Shown here: positions 8,144-17,157 of the stretch, piece after piece
How the letters are laid out: every line of letters begins with the position of its first letter
How positions within the stretch are numbered: the first letter of the stretch is position 1
Assembly: GCF_017104565.1 (NCBI RefSeq)
Contig: NZ_JAAGPD010000002.1
Coordinates: 124,001 to 188,000 of the forward strand
DNA from: Paraburkholderia sp. Tr-20389
GTDB taxonomy: Bacteria > Pseudomonadota > Gammaproteobacteria > Burkholderiales > Burkholderiaceae
Direction: 5' to 3'
DNA: 64,000 bases
Notes under the pieces: model-generated
Told to the model about the DNA's origin: nothing
The model's database searches: none
The model's input: only the letters and a program-made list of their open reading frames with translations
Position numbers and translations under genes: made by a program

Positions 8144-9965
8144 GTTGATACTCCTTTTTCCAAGAGTCGTCCGATTCGATCGGCGTCTGTTCGTTGCGGT
8201 AGAGGATGTAGTTGCCCATCACGAGCACATCGATATCTGTGCGCATGAAGCATCGATATGCGTCTTCTGGTGTGCACACGATCGGCTCGCCCCGGACATT
8301 GAACGAGGTGTTGACAAGCAGCGGGCACCCCGTCAGTGCCTGGAATGCCTTCAACAAAGAGAACATCCTCGGGTTCACCTCCTTCTCCACGGTCTGGACT
8401 CGCGCGCTGTAGTCGATGTGCGTGATGGCCGGAACTGTACTTCGCACCGCATTGACGATTTGCAGCATGTCTTCAGGATCAGACGATGGTTTCGGCACCC
8501 GACGGTGCTCACTCCGCAGGGGCGCGACGATAAGCATGTAGGGGCTGTTCGAATCCAGTTCGAAGTAATCGGCCGTATTGTCTTCCAGAATGACTGGTGC
8601 GAAAGGCCGGAACGATTCCCGAAACTTGATTTTCAGGTTCATGCGCGACTGGGTCGTCTCTGCGCGTGGATCGCCGAGAATCGAGCGGCTGCCGAGTGCA
8701 CGCGGACCAAACTCCATTCGACCGGCAAACATCCCGACGATCTTTTGTTCGGCAAGCAAGGCGGCGATTGTCGCCGCGCCCGTATCGACATCGTCCAGCG
8801 GATGATATGTGGCGCCCGACTGCGACAGGAACGTGAGAATCTCGTCGTCGCTGAAATCCGGGCCAAGAAAGCTTCCACGTTGTGAATCGCCGGCGCCATC
8901 GCTCGTCGGCCGGGTCCCGCCAAGCATATAGAAGTCGGCTAGATACGCTGCACCAATCGCGCCGCCCGCGTCTCCCGCTGCCGGTTGAATCCAGATGTCA
9001 TCGAAGATTCCCGCGCGCAGAATCCTGCCGTTCGCCACGCAATTCAACGCGACGCCCCCGGCAAGACACAGGTTCGCCGCGCCCGTCAGATCGCGCAAAG
9101 TACGCGAGATCTTGAGCATGACCTCTTCCGTCACGGCCTGGATAGAGGCCGCGAGGTCCATTTCACGCATCGTGATTCGCGACTCAGGCACACGAGGTGG
9201 TCCATCGAAGAGTCGGTCGAAGCGCTCGTTCGTCAGCGTCGATCCCCGGTGAAAGTCGAAGTAATCCAGATTGAGCCGAAACGAGCCGTCGTCCTTGATA
9301 TCGATCAGGTGCTCCCTGATCGTCCCGGCGTAGATGGGCTTTCCATAGGGCGCCAGGCCCATCAGCTTGTATTCACCACTGTTGACCTTGAAGCCGCAGA
9401 AGAACGTGAACGCGCTGTACAGCAAACCGAGCGAATGCGGATACCGGATTTCCTTGAGAATTTCAATCTCGCTCCCTTGCCCGATGCCCAGGCTCGTCGT
9501 CGACCACTCCCCAACGCCATCGACGCACAGCACCGCAGCTCTTTCAAATGGCGACGGGAAAAACGCCGATGCTGCGTGTGAATAGTGGTGCCGCGCGAAG
9601 TAGACGGGCACGTCGCAATTCAACATCTCCTTGATCAGATCCTTGAAATAGGGCTTCACGGCGAAGAAAGAGCCAACCGCACGCGTGAAGAACGCTTCCG
9701 ACTCCGGCGCAAATGCGATCGACGACCGTATGATCCGGTCCGCCGTCAACGCAGGATCGTCATAGAACGCAATCGCCGCAAGGTCGCCGCCATCGATCTC
9801 CGCCTCCTCAAGGCAGTAGTTGATTGCGCCACGAGGGAAGCGCGGATCGTGTTTCTTCCTGCTGAATCGCTCTTCCTGCGCAGCAGCGACAATCTTTCCG
9901 TCTTTCAGGACCGCTGCGGCCGAGTCGTGGTAGAAGGCTGAAACTCCGAGTACGTGTCGGGACAT
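8136..9965 (-). CDS. NodU/CmcH-family carbamoyltransferase
   Basis: 609 residues from the ATG preceded by GAGGAGGGA. These enzymes transfer a carbamoyl group from carbamoyl phosphate to a hydroxyl of a sugar or natural product. N-terminal part: HVLGVSAFYHDSAAAVLKDG, EERFSRKKHDPRFP and the metal-binding region around HHYSHAASAFFPSPF (Kae1-like ASKHA fold). C-terminal YrdC-like part: FAGRMEFGPRALGSRSILGD and PLLVNTSFNVRGEPIV, both typical. Length is normal for the family (about 550-610). The neighbours (SGNH hydrolase, FkbM methyltransferase, flippase) suggest the acceptor is a glycan or glycolipid. Assignment to family is firm; the substrate is inferred. Confidence 0.93.
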   Translation of the reverse strand: MSRHVLGVSAFYHDSAAAVLKDGKIVAAAQEERFSRKKHDPRFPRGAINYCLEEAEIDGGDLAAIAFYDDPALTADRIIRSSIAFAPESEAFFTRAVGSFFAVKPYFKDLIKEMLNCDVPVYFARHHYSHAASAFFPSPFERAAVLCVDGVGEWSTTSLGIGQGSEIEILKEIRYPHSLGLLYSAFTFFCGFKVNSGEYKLMGLAPYGKPIYAGTIREHLIDIKDDGSFRLNLDYFDFHRGSTLTNERFDRLFDGPPRVPESRITMREMDLAASIQAVTEEVMLKISRTLRDLTGAANLCLAGGVALNCVANGRILRAGIFDDIWIQPAAGDAGGAIGAAYLADFYMLGGTRPTSDGAGDSQRGSFLGPDFSDDEILTFLSQSGATYHPLDDVDTGAATIAALLAEQKIVGMFAGRMEFGPRALGSRSILGDPRAETTQSRMNLKIKFRESFRPFAPVILEDNTADYFELDSNSPYMLIVAPLRSEHRRVPKPSSDPEDMLQIVNAVRSTVPAITHIDYSARVQTVEKEVNPRMFSLLKAFQALTGCPLLVNTSFNVRGEPIVCTPEDAYRCFMRTDIDVLVMGNYILYRNEQTPIESDDSWKKEYQLD

Positions 9966-9976
9966 GGCTCCCTCCT

Positions 9977-11251
9977 CTACGATCGAAATTCGCTCGCTGT
10001 GAGTTCCTGCGCGGAACCGGCGCCTGACATTCGTCCGGCGTGCTGGGCGCGCGCATATCCGCTGGCAGCCGAGGTTGTGGACAACCGCGTCCTTGGGAAC
10101 GCTTCTTCCGGCTCGCATGCTGGGATGTCTTTCTGCATCATCGGCACGCCACCGATCAGCACAGCGCGCGGCGCGCTGCACGTGATCAGTTCGATAAAGT
10201 CCCAGCTGCCGCTGTTCTCGGCAAGACTCTCGGGCCGATCAAACACGCAGAGGTCGGCCTTCATGCCCGCCGCTATCCTGCCGATGTCGGCTATGCCGAG
10301 CGCGCGAGCCACCGAGGACGTCAGCGCATCGACCACGAAGTCGCCTAGCATCGCTGAATCGGCTGACTGGTGGGTCAGCGCGGACGACAGCATCGTCGCC
10401 GACCGGTAACGACTCCCACGCACCGCGGTTTGCCGGTCGATCGAGAACGCCAGCGCGCGATCCTTCAACGACAAGCGCGCAAAGCGCTCTTCCTGCAGCC
10501 ATTCGCTGACCGCTCCGGGCGAGCAAACAAGGTTGGCGGACGACTCGTTCACCATCGCTACGTCGCGGCGAGACAGCTGCGAGAGGTTGAAGATCGTTGC
10601 CTGTGACAGCAGCGACAGGTATGACAGCAGTCCTACCTCGGTGATGTAGCGCGATTCCTTGAAGAGCTTCGCGTCGGCTGCAGTTGAGCTGAGCCGGACG
10701 CAGAGCCGCCTTCCCAGTCGCTCAGCAACCCGGGCGGCGACAACCAGCGTTTCGGCCGACCAGACCTCGCCAGGCACGACTGCAGGTATGAACTCGAAGC
10801 ATTCTCGCCCGACCAAATTCGTCGCGCGAACAATGCCCTCCAGCATACGTACACCCGCTTCCGTGCCGTCGGCGCTGCCGCCGTCTTCCCCGAGTTCAAC
10901 ATAGAAGAGGCGGCGCAGGCTGTGAGCCCCATAGCATGCTGCGCAATCTGCAAGGCTGCTGCAAAACACGCCCGCCGTGGTGACTCCGTGTGCGGCGAGT
11001 TGCTGTGAATATCGGGCCCAATCCTGAAGACCCGGTGTAGCGTCGGCTTCGATCAAACCGGGAAGACAGGCAGTCTTATCGCCCGGCATCACGCAGGCAC
11101 ACTGCGACGCGTGTGACGGCAAAAGCCGTGCAATGCGCGGACCTTCGATCTCTACGTCTCCACGCACGAAGCGATGCCGGGTCGAGTCGAAGTACAAAGT
11201 GTCGACGATCGCCCACGCTCCTTCGCTTGCGCCCCCTTCGAGAACGTCCAT
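9977..11251 (-). CDS. Amidohydrolase-fold protein lacking metal-binding histidines
   Basis: 424 residues; the ATG has a GAGGGA site and lies 7 bp after the SGNH-hydrolase stop. The overall layout is that of the TrzN/cytosine-deaminase branch of the amidohydrolase superfamily: N-terminal beta sandwich, a CLPGLIEADATPGL segment where active enzymes read PGLxxxHxH, and a typical C-terminal end (SSVARALGIADIGRIAAGMKADLCVFDRP). The HxH pair is replaced by EADAT, the later helix His positions read CVRLSSTAAD and IFNLSQLSRRD, while an Asp (FSIDRQTAVRG) survives at the strand-8 position. It is therefore probably not a zinc hydrolase. Alternatives: a binding or scaffold protein, or an enzyme with different chemistry. 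Confidence 0.7.
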   Translation of the reverse strand: MDVLEGGASEGAWAIVDTLYFDSTRHRFVRGDVEIEGPRIARLLPSHASQCACVMPGDKTACLPGLIEADATPGLQDWARYSQQLAAHGVTTAGVFCSSLADCAACYGAHSLRRLFYVELGEDGGSADGTEAGVRMLEGIVRATNLVGRECFEFIPAVVPGEVWSAETLVVAARVAERLGRRLCVRLSSTAADAKLFKESRYITEVGLLSYLSLLSQATIFNLSQLSRRDVAMVNESSANLVCSPGAVSEWLQEERFARLSLKDRALAFSIDRQTAVRGSRYRSATMLSSALTHQSADSAMLGDFVVDALTSSVARALGIADIGRIAAGMKADLCVFDRPESLAENSGSWDFIELITCSAPRAVLIGGVPMMQKDIPACEPEEAFPRTRLSTTSAASGYARAQHAGRMSGAGSAQELTASEFRS

Positions 11252-11258
11252 ATGTCCC

Positions 11259-12413
11259 TCACGTGGCAACGCCTTGCGAAGACGACGGCCGTCCGCCACC
11301 GGGCTCCTGCTTACCCGGATCGCTGTACCGCGATATCTGCCGCTCGTCAACGATTCCGGACATTGCACCCGAGGTCGAGCCATTTTCGATCTGCACGCCG
11401 GCTCGGATCAATGGCGCCACGACCTTCGCCAGAGCGCGTCCCATGAGGTCGTGCGCGGTCGGGGTGTAATGGCAGTCCATACGGAAACGCAGTTGTCGTC
11501 TCTGCCCGGCTGGGTATCGTTGCAAATCATCAATGACGTGATAAACCAGAACGTCAACCGACTGCGCGAGTTCGTCGAAACGTTTGCGAATATTCTTGTA
11601 GCTCGCCGTTTCCTCTACGTACTGGTAGACAGGCATGACGGCTATCACCGCAGGTACGGGCAACTCTGACACCCACTTTTCGAGGATGGCCTGCATGAGC
11701 CTCCAACCGTCATTACTCGCGGCGTTGTACTCTGGAAGCGGCTGGAACCTGGTTATCCGTTGGCAGAGGTCTTTGAAATCAGGGCCGATCTTGTTGACCA
11801 TCTTGCGCAGATTCGAGCGCAACGAAGCCATGCCGCCTCCCGGTGGGTGCGACAAATCGTTCTCGCTGTAGGGCTGCGGGACGGGTATGCCCTTCAATGT
11901 CAAGCCGTTGTCATCAGAGAGTTCGAACCACGGTTTGGGCACGCGAATCGCCTCACCGGCGCGGTCCGCCCATCCACGCTCGCGAACGACGTTGCGCTGA
12001 ATGTTCTCGACGAGCACGCTTATCACAACGGCGTCGTAATCGATCTGGTCGGCATATTGTTGAAAGACGAGATACTGCTGGTCGGTACCGCTGCCGCTCA
12101 AGCCAAAGTTGAGCACCTCGGTGTCGTTCAGTTGCTGCTCCATCACGTCGGTGTACCGTTTGCCGTTGCTGACGCCGTCGCCCGCCGTGTAGGAATCGCC
12201 GAAAACCAGGACACGATGTGCCGTTTGCTTGCGTGGAGTTACCTGGTGATCACAGCGAAAACCATCGCGATTGGTTTTCACCAGGTATCCACCTCCTTCA
12301 TGTGGGATCCGGAGTTTAAGTCCGGGTGCGAACCGGTAGCCAAGGATCGGATCGTATCGCATCAAGCGCCGGTGCAGTCCTGGCGCTTCGCCATCCTGTT
12401 TGTGTGCGTTCAT
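11259..12413 (-). CDS. SGNH/GDSL-type hydrolase-like protein
   Basis: 384 residues. SGNH block I is clear (VLVFGDSYTAGDGV, nucleophile Ser about residue 75), block II is LNFGLSGSGTDQQ, and the C-terminal Asp/His pair is in RMDCHYTPTAHDLMG. No signal peptide is seen. In glycan clusters such proteins commonly act as O-acetyl or acyl esterases/transferases. The gene is followed 7 bp later by the amidohydrolase-like gene and then the carbamoyltransferase, implying one transcript. Catalytic residues look intact; the acyl group and substrate are unknown. Confidence 0.85.
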   Translation of the reverse strand: MNAHKQDGEAPGLHRRLMRYDPILGYRFAPGLKLRIPHEGGGYLVKTNRDGFRCDHQVTPRKQTAHRVLVFGDSYTAGDGVSNGKRYTDVMEQQLNDTEVLNFGLSGSGTDQQYLVFQQYADQIDYDAVVISVLVENIQRNVVRERGWADRAGEAIRVPKPWFELSDDNGLTLKGIPVPQPYSENDLSHPPGGGMASLRSNLRKMVNKIGPDFKDLCQRITRFQPLPEYNAASNDGWRLMQAILEKWVSELPVPAVIAVMPVYQYVEETASYKNIRKRFDELAQSVDVLVYHVIDDLQRYPAGQRRQLRFRMDCHYTPTAHDLMGRALAKVVAPLIRAGVQIENGSTSGAMSGIVDERQISRYSDPGKQEPGGGRPSSSQGVAT

Positions 12414-12482
12414 GATTGTCTCGTCTCCTGATTTCCGGGTCTTCGCCCCTTATCCGCATTCTCGACCGCTCATCGCTGGAAG

Positions 12483-13352
12483 TCAGCGACGCCTCCTATC
12501 CTGAAGGACATCGAGACCACTCGTTACATCATGCAAGTGATTTTTCTCAGACGTACGGTCCAATAGGGCCTTATACGTCTTCTTGACGACAGGCAATAGT
12601 TGTTTGGGAATCAGTCTGGTGGCAAATCCCCTGACAATGGCGAAGGCTGGTTTCGGTTCACGGAAGAGGTTTTCTGGCACCCATATTCCGTCAAACTGGA
12701 AAAGGAGTTCTGGGTAGTCGATATAGCGTTGATCGATATTCAGTTTCCCTACCAGATCGTCCCGCACAAATATCAGGTTTCCCGTATGGCAGACAAGCGT
12801 ATAACCCTTGCGACGTGCGACGTTGCACGTCGCCGAGAACGTGTTTCCACTCGTTTTATCGCTATGCCTCCAGACTACCCCCGGTGGAACACTTGAGTTG
12901 ATTTCGATCACGACTATTTTGGGCATATAGTCTGTCAAGGATTCCCACACGTCACAGTCATAGGAGTCTATGTCGATCGATAGCAATGAAAACTCGGGCG
13001 GTATTGTGGTTTTCCTCAGAATTGCATCCAGCGACGATTCGTCAGTCGAAGATCGTGCTACAAAGGCGCACACCGGTACGATCTTCGGATACCTCGTGGC
13101 TGTATCGAGCAGATCCTTATATTTTCTTTCATCGCCCTCTATATAAACCGCGTTCCATCCTTGTTCTACAAGAGCAAATGTGTTGCTCAAGTGAATGCCA
13201 TCCCATGCACCAAACTCGACACACCAACTGTCATTGCTGACCTCGATGCCCAAGCGCTTGTGCAACTCAGCGATCACGCCATCTTCACCGTTCTGCGAAT
13301 GAACGTTTAACTGATACCTGTTGAACGGCAAGTTGCTAAGGTTCGAATTCAT
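12483..13352 (-). CDS. FkbM-type SAM-dependent methyltransferase-like protein
   Basis: 289 residues from the ATG at 13352; a GTG at 13427 would add 25 residues without conserved features. The core reads SQNGEDGVIAELHKRLG, then CVEFGAWDGIHLSNT (SAM-binding loop), AVYIEGDERKYKDL, LLSIDIDSYDCDVWESL and VVIEINSSVPPG, matching FkbM-like enzymes that methylate sugars or polyketides. Base composition is visibly more A/T-rich than the genes on both sides, suggesting separate acquisition. It sits between the flippase and the SGNH gene, consistent with modification of an exported glycan. Confidence 0.8.
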   Translation of the reverse strand: MNSNLSNLPFNRYQLNVHSQNGEDGVIAELHKRLGIEVSNDSWCVEFGAWDGIHLSNTFALVEQGWNAVYIEGDERKYKDLLDTATRYPKIVPVCAFVARSSTDESSLDAILRKTTIPPEFSLLSIDIDSYDCDVWESLTDYMPKIVVIEINSSVPPGVVWRHSDKTSGNTFSATCNVARRKGYTLVCHTGNLIFVRDDLVGKLNIDQRYIDYPELLFQFDGIWVPENLFREPKPAFAIVRGFATRLIPKQLLPVVKKTYKALLDRTSEKNHLHDVTSGLDVLQDRRRR

Positions 13353-13470
13353 TTTTTCAGCCCTCGGATAGATGTCTGGTTCCGTCACGACTGACCTGCC
13401 TTCCGTCTTGTACTCTGCAACTATCACCAGGAAATTGCGACTACGCCACGCAGCGAATGTGTCGGCGGAA

Positions 13471-14718
13471 TCACAGCACCCTCGCGATTCTGTAAAGCAT
13501 CCATGCCGCAGCGAAACTCAGCCCCACCGTGATCGACCAGGCGATACCCGTGACGCCCCAGTAGTGCGTCGCGGGCGGGACACAGGCGAGCAGCACGACG
13601 ACCTCGATCATCGACGCCTGCGTGGTCGCCTTCGCGTCGCCGACCGCGCGCAGATACGACACCAGCACCGCGATCAGCGCACCGATCGCCATGTTGATCA
13701 GGAAGATCTTGAAGAGCGGCACGGCAGGCAGCCAGGCTGGGCCGAGTATCAGCGCGAACAGCGGCTGCGCCGCCAGCCGCAGCACGATCACGACAAGCAC
13801 CAGCCCCAGCGCGATCAAGCCGATATAGCGCTTGAAGAGCCGCGCGGCCGCGTGAGGATCGGTGCGATGGCGTGCGGCGAAAGTCGGGAACAGGTACTGC
13901 GACATCGCAATCGCGGCATCGGCGAGCAGCATCTGCGCGAGCCGCGACGACATCTGATACGCGCCGAGTTGCGCGGGACCGAGCAGCTTGCCGACCACGA
14001 CCTTGTCGAACTGGTTGAGGATCAGGTTGACGACACTGCCCGCCCAGATCCAGCGGCTGAAACCGATGTAATGACCGATGCCCGACCAGCGCAACCGGAT
14101 GGGCGGACGCGGACTCATCGTGATCCACGTGAGCGCCGTCTTCAGCGATTCGCCGACGATCATCCCGAGCAACACCGAATACGCGCCCGCACCCGCGAGC
14201 GCGAGGGCGAGCCCGCAACAGCAATCGAGGAAAGCCGCCGAGATCTCGATAAGCGCGACATGTTGAAAGCGCCGCTCGCGCTGCACGACGTAATAGGCAG
14301 GTGACGCGACGCCGCGCAGCAGCGGCAACAGCGCCGCGAGTTGCAGGAGCAGCAGCGCGCCGCCCAGATGGAACTGACTGTTCATCAACGGCGCAATCGC
14401 GATGAGCGCGGCGCCGATCAACAGACCGCGTGTCGCGAGCGTGGTCCAGACGGCGCCCAGCTCATCGTGCGTCGGCGCGGCCTGTCCCTGGATCACCGCC
14501 TGCGAAAGTCCCGTATCAGACAGCGACTCTGCAATTGCGACGGCGAGCAGCGCGACGCTCACGCTGCCGATTGCCTCCGGCCCGAGAATGCGGCCGATTG
14601 CGAGAAACTTGACGGCCACGAGCCCCCGCATCAACACCTGCTGCAGCAGAACCCATGTCGCCGCACTCGAATCAAAGCTCGCGCTGAAAGAGAACGCCGG
14701 TAGCCGGGTCGCTCGCAC
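13471..14718 (-). CDS. Polysaccharide flippase (MOP/Wzx-like)
   Basis: 415 residues from a GTG with a GGGAG site 6-7 bp upstream; a longer in-frame start at 14772 has no such site. The protein is almost entirely hydrophobic with about 12 membrane helices. Early features typical of the RfbX/MOP family are FLAIGRILGPEAIGSVSVAL and LSDTGLSQAVIQ, later FDKVVVGKLLGPAQLGAYQM. It should move lipid-linked oligosaccharide across the inner membrane. As the first gene of the minus-strand cluster it points to an export step for whatever the FkbM, SGNH and carbamoyltransferase proteins modify. Confidence 0.9.
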   Translation of the reverse strand: MRATRLPAFSFSASFDSSAATWVLLQQVLMRGLVAVKFLAIGRILGPEAIGSVSVALLAVAIAESLSDTGLSQAVIQGQAAPTHDELGAVWTTLATRGLLIGAALIAIAPLMNSQFHLGGALLLLQLAALLPLLRGVASPAYYVVQRERRFQHVALIEISAAFLDCCCGLALALAGAGAYSVLLGMIVGESLKTALTWITMSPRPPIRLRWSGIGHYIGFSRWIWAGSVVNLILNQFDKVVVGKLLGPAQLGAYQMSSRLAQMLLADAAIAMSQYLFPTFAARHRTDPHAAARLFKRYIGLIALGLVLVVIVLRLAAQPLFALILGPAWLPAVPLFKIFLINMAIGALIAVLVSYLRAVGDAKATTQASMIEVVVLLACVPPATHYWGVTGIAWSITVGLSFAAAWMLYRIARVL

Positions 14719-15554
14719 ACTGTTCTCCCTCTTTGTATCGCCCTTTGGGTGCCGACCTACCACGGCACCCAACTTTCACAACGTACAGGCAAGTTTTGCC
14801 ACGCAAACGCCATTCGCTAGTTCAAATCGGCAAACTTTACGATTAATTCGCTCAGTGCTTAAAACGAAACGGGGTTACGGGCGAGGGTCTCGCGGGGTTT
14901 TCGTTCCGCCATTACAGGCAGCTGCGCAGCTGCTTGCGCTGGAAGGTTTGCACGCGTTTGGATGTAACAGTGCCGATCGACCAGGCATCGCGACCTGCGA
15001 CAACGTAGCTGCGGTCGGATGAACTGTTGGCTAACGCAGATGCGGCGTTTCATCTGGACAAGACACGAGGACGCAACAGGATTCAAAACGACGAACGTCG
15101 AGTTGGGATTTTGTGCATCGCAGACAGTTGTGATCGATTGCGCTAACTTGACGACGTTGTAGACCCACGGATCGGTATCGACCTGAATCGGTCCATGAAA
15201 AGGCCGTGAAGCGGCCATTCATGAATGCCTGATCGGCGCGGCGCTCAGCTGTTCGGGTCCAGTGCCCGTTTCCTCGCTAGTCGATGCGCTGGGACGCGTG
15301 GCGCGCATTTCCGCAGTTCTCCCGACGCAATATCGAAGCCGCGGCTGAACGCGCGCATGAAACTCGATTGTCGACAGACCTGACGTGATTATCGAAGGTC
15401 CGTTCATGGCCGACTATTCCCTCGTGCGTTTCGCATAGAGGGGATCGAATTGTGTGTCGAGGATCCTCACGAGCGCTCACTCGCCCGAGAAGGCCGTTGC
15501 GGATCGGTTAGCCTACGATCTCAAGGAAGTGAGTAACGGGCCTCAAAAAGCACA
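14719..15554. other. Long gap without an intact gene
   Basis: About 835 bp upstream of the flippase. It holds a perfect 16 bp palindrome (GCAGCTGCGCAGCTGC, 14918-14933), a dispersed repeat copy (listed separately) and only short unsupported frames. The flippase promoter should lie near its left end. The rest looks like decayed sequence. Confidence 0.4.
15079..15222 (+). repeat. Dispersed repeat, copy 1
   Basis: About 144 bp that aligns in the same orientation with 48228-48370. By eye the first 64 bp match at about 50 positions and the TTGACGACGTTGT-containing block at about 31 of 36, with one 2 bp gap between them. Read on the minus strand both copies can encode a similar stretch ending VVKLA, so it may be a fragment of an old coding or mobile sequence. 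A hairpin (GGCCG/CGGCC) lies near its right end. Confidence 0.6.
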
Positions 15555-15872
15555 TCAAGCATCGCCCTCGCGGCGCCCCTCATGTGCCGTCGTGACCCTG
15601 TGGGCGACCATATCCAAGGCAGGCTTGATCAGGCCGTTCTTGTCCGTCCATACCTTTGGGATCAACGCCCCGCTCAGCACGACGCTATCTGCGTCAGCCA
15701 GCGCGAGCAACGCGGTTTGCACGTCATCGTCGAACCCAATCACGTTGACGAAAATCGTATCGCCATCATTGTTGGTCGCCCGTACCTTGCAGGTCACGAA
15801 CCGTTTGCCATTCTGCCCCGTGCGAATCTGCGCCTCGCCGTACAAGCGCCCGCCCACCAGTCCATCGATCAT
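15555..15872 (-). CDS. Small SSB-like OB-fold protein
   Basis: 105 residues, starting at the ATG preceded by AGGAG; a long upstream extension in the same frame is not supported. The sequence follows an OB-fold single-stranded-DNA-binding pattern: MIDGLVGGRLYGEAQ, KRFVTCKVRATNNDGDTIFVNVIGF, then SVVLSGALIPKVWTDKNG and a final LDMVAHRV strand. It lacks the acidic C-terminal tail of chromosomal SSB, so it is an accessory type like those of plasmids and islands. The surroundings (repeat, IS5 fragment) fit a former mobile region. Confidence 0.75.
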   Translation of the reverse strand: MIDGLVGGRLYGEAQIRTGQNGKRFVTCKVRATNNDGDTIFVNVIGFDDDVQTALLALADADSVVLSGALIPKVWTDKNGLIKPALDMVAHRVTTAHEGRREGDA

Positions 15873-16497
15873 CGTCGTTCTCCTATGATGCCGTACCGCG
15901 CAAGAAACCTCACCGCATGGCACGGCCCGAATGATCCCACGAAACGCAGCGCCGTCCGCACAAATACATGCATTACGCACGCCTCCAGCACCAGGCACCG
16001 GGTTAGTCGATGCCTTCGACCGACAGCGACAGGTCGATCCTGCGGCAAGGCTGTTGGCGCGCCAAAGGTGCTGATCACGAAGCTTGCACAAGGTGGTGCC
16101 ACGATAGGGATGCGGAGCTATGACCGAACCGATGCATACAATCCTGTATCGGCGACGGCACGAAGCTTTTCCCATAGCGTACATCGCCCCCAGCCCTACT
16201 GACTGGGTGCCGAGATCAAACCGCTGTCACGAGAGCGCCACGGCATGGGCGTCACGATTTCCGTCGTGGGGCGACGCTCGTGGATGGTTGCTCGTTTCCG
16301 AAGACGACGTGCTCGGCGCCATGTTCGACGCACATTCGGTCGTCCGCGACGGGTCCGGTCGGTACCGGGACCTACCTCGCAGTGCCGGCAGGGGGCTCGC
16401 CTGAACTGCGCCGGCTGGTCGAGGTCGAGGGCGAAGATGCCGCCTTCGCGACGAGTTGGGTAGTGGCCAAAATGTCCGTGTGTGGACTGCATCATGC
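15873..16497. other. Gap with decayed sequence only
   Basis: About 625 bp between the SSB-like gene and the IS5 fragment. Several short frames on both strands overlap each other with no recognisable domain; plus-strand pieces around 16270-16480 look like one protein split between frames, but I cannot name it. Confidence 0.3.
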
Positions 16498-16646
16498 TCA
16501 ACGGTCGCGGAGCGAAAACCTGAAGATGTGCCGGCGACGACGTCGATATTCGTCGACGTCGTTGCGGTTGGCGCCGGTCAGAATTACCGCGAGCGGAATG
16601 CCCTGCGCTTCGATGATGAGATGGCGCTTTGAACCGTGGCGAGAAC
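16498..16646 (-). pseudogene. IS5-family transposase fragment
   Basis: Reading the minus strand from 16646 gives [20 protein letters not shown] and then ILTGANRNDVDEY before the frame runs into an unrelated arginine-rich tail and a stop. This is the conserved central piece of IS5 (IS427/IS1031-like) DDE transposases around the second catalytic region. Nothing of the N-terminus, the final catalytic block or terminal inverted repeats is found next to it, so it is an inactive scar. Confidence 0.75.
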
Positions 16647-16782
16647 AATGAGAAAATGTACCATCCATGGACCTGCTGATTGGCAGATATCATCCCGGCG
16701 TGATACAAAGTCTTCCGTACCGGATGATCGCTCCTGCGATATCGCGGTCAAGAATACGACTTACAACATTTACAGGTTCAAA

Positions 16783-16986
16783 ATGGCAACTGGTACAGTG
16801 AAATGGTTTAACGATGCAAAGGGTTTTGGCTTCATCACGCCGGACGAAGGCGGCGAAGACCTGTTTGCCCATTTTTCCGAAATCAAGACTGAAGGCTTCA
16901 AGTCATTGCAGGAAAACCAGAAGGTCAGCTTCGAAGTGAAGATGGGGCCCAAGGGCAAGCAGGCCGCCAATATCAAGCCGCTCTAA
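16783..16986 (+). CDS. Cold-shock protein (CspA family)
   Basis: 67 residues, the normal size. RNP1 and RNP2 motifs are intact ([24 protein letters not shown]), with [10 protein letters not shown] at the end. It binds single-stranded nucleic acid and acts as an RNA chaperone. The start is the ATG before ATGTVKWF; the in-frame extension upstream is the leader. A strong terminator follows, so it is monocistronic. Confidence 0.96.
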   Translation: MATGTVKWFNDAKGFGFITPDEGGEDLFAHFSEIKTEGFKSLQENQKVSFEVKMGPKGKQAANIKPL

Positions 16987-17006
16987 GCCGCGCACAATAC
17001 CCTGAC

Positions 17007-17035
17007 ACGTGACCCGCCTGGCGGGTCACGTTTTT
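17007..17035 (+). terminator. Rho-independent terminator of the cold-shock gene
   Basis: ACGTGACCCGC-CTG-GCGGGTCACGT, an 11 bp stem with a 3 nt loop, followed by TTTT, 20 bp after the stop. Confidence 0.92.
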
Positions 17036-17157
17036 CAGTTGTAGCGTGTAGGCGTCCGTGCGCATGGTGGCATGCCCATGCACCGGATGGTCATCGAAAC
17101 GGGACGGACAAGTCCTGCGCATGACCAGGTCGCCCGCTGACAACCGGGCCGCATCAA

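Noticed and set aside
13372-14304. 310-codon plus-strand frame
   Set aside because: Antisense to the flippase and FkbM genes; Arg/His/Asp-rich low-complexity content.
16498-16646. Complete insertion sequence around the IS5 fragment
   Set aside because: Only one transposase block is present; no inverted terminal repeats or target duplication were found next to it.
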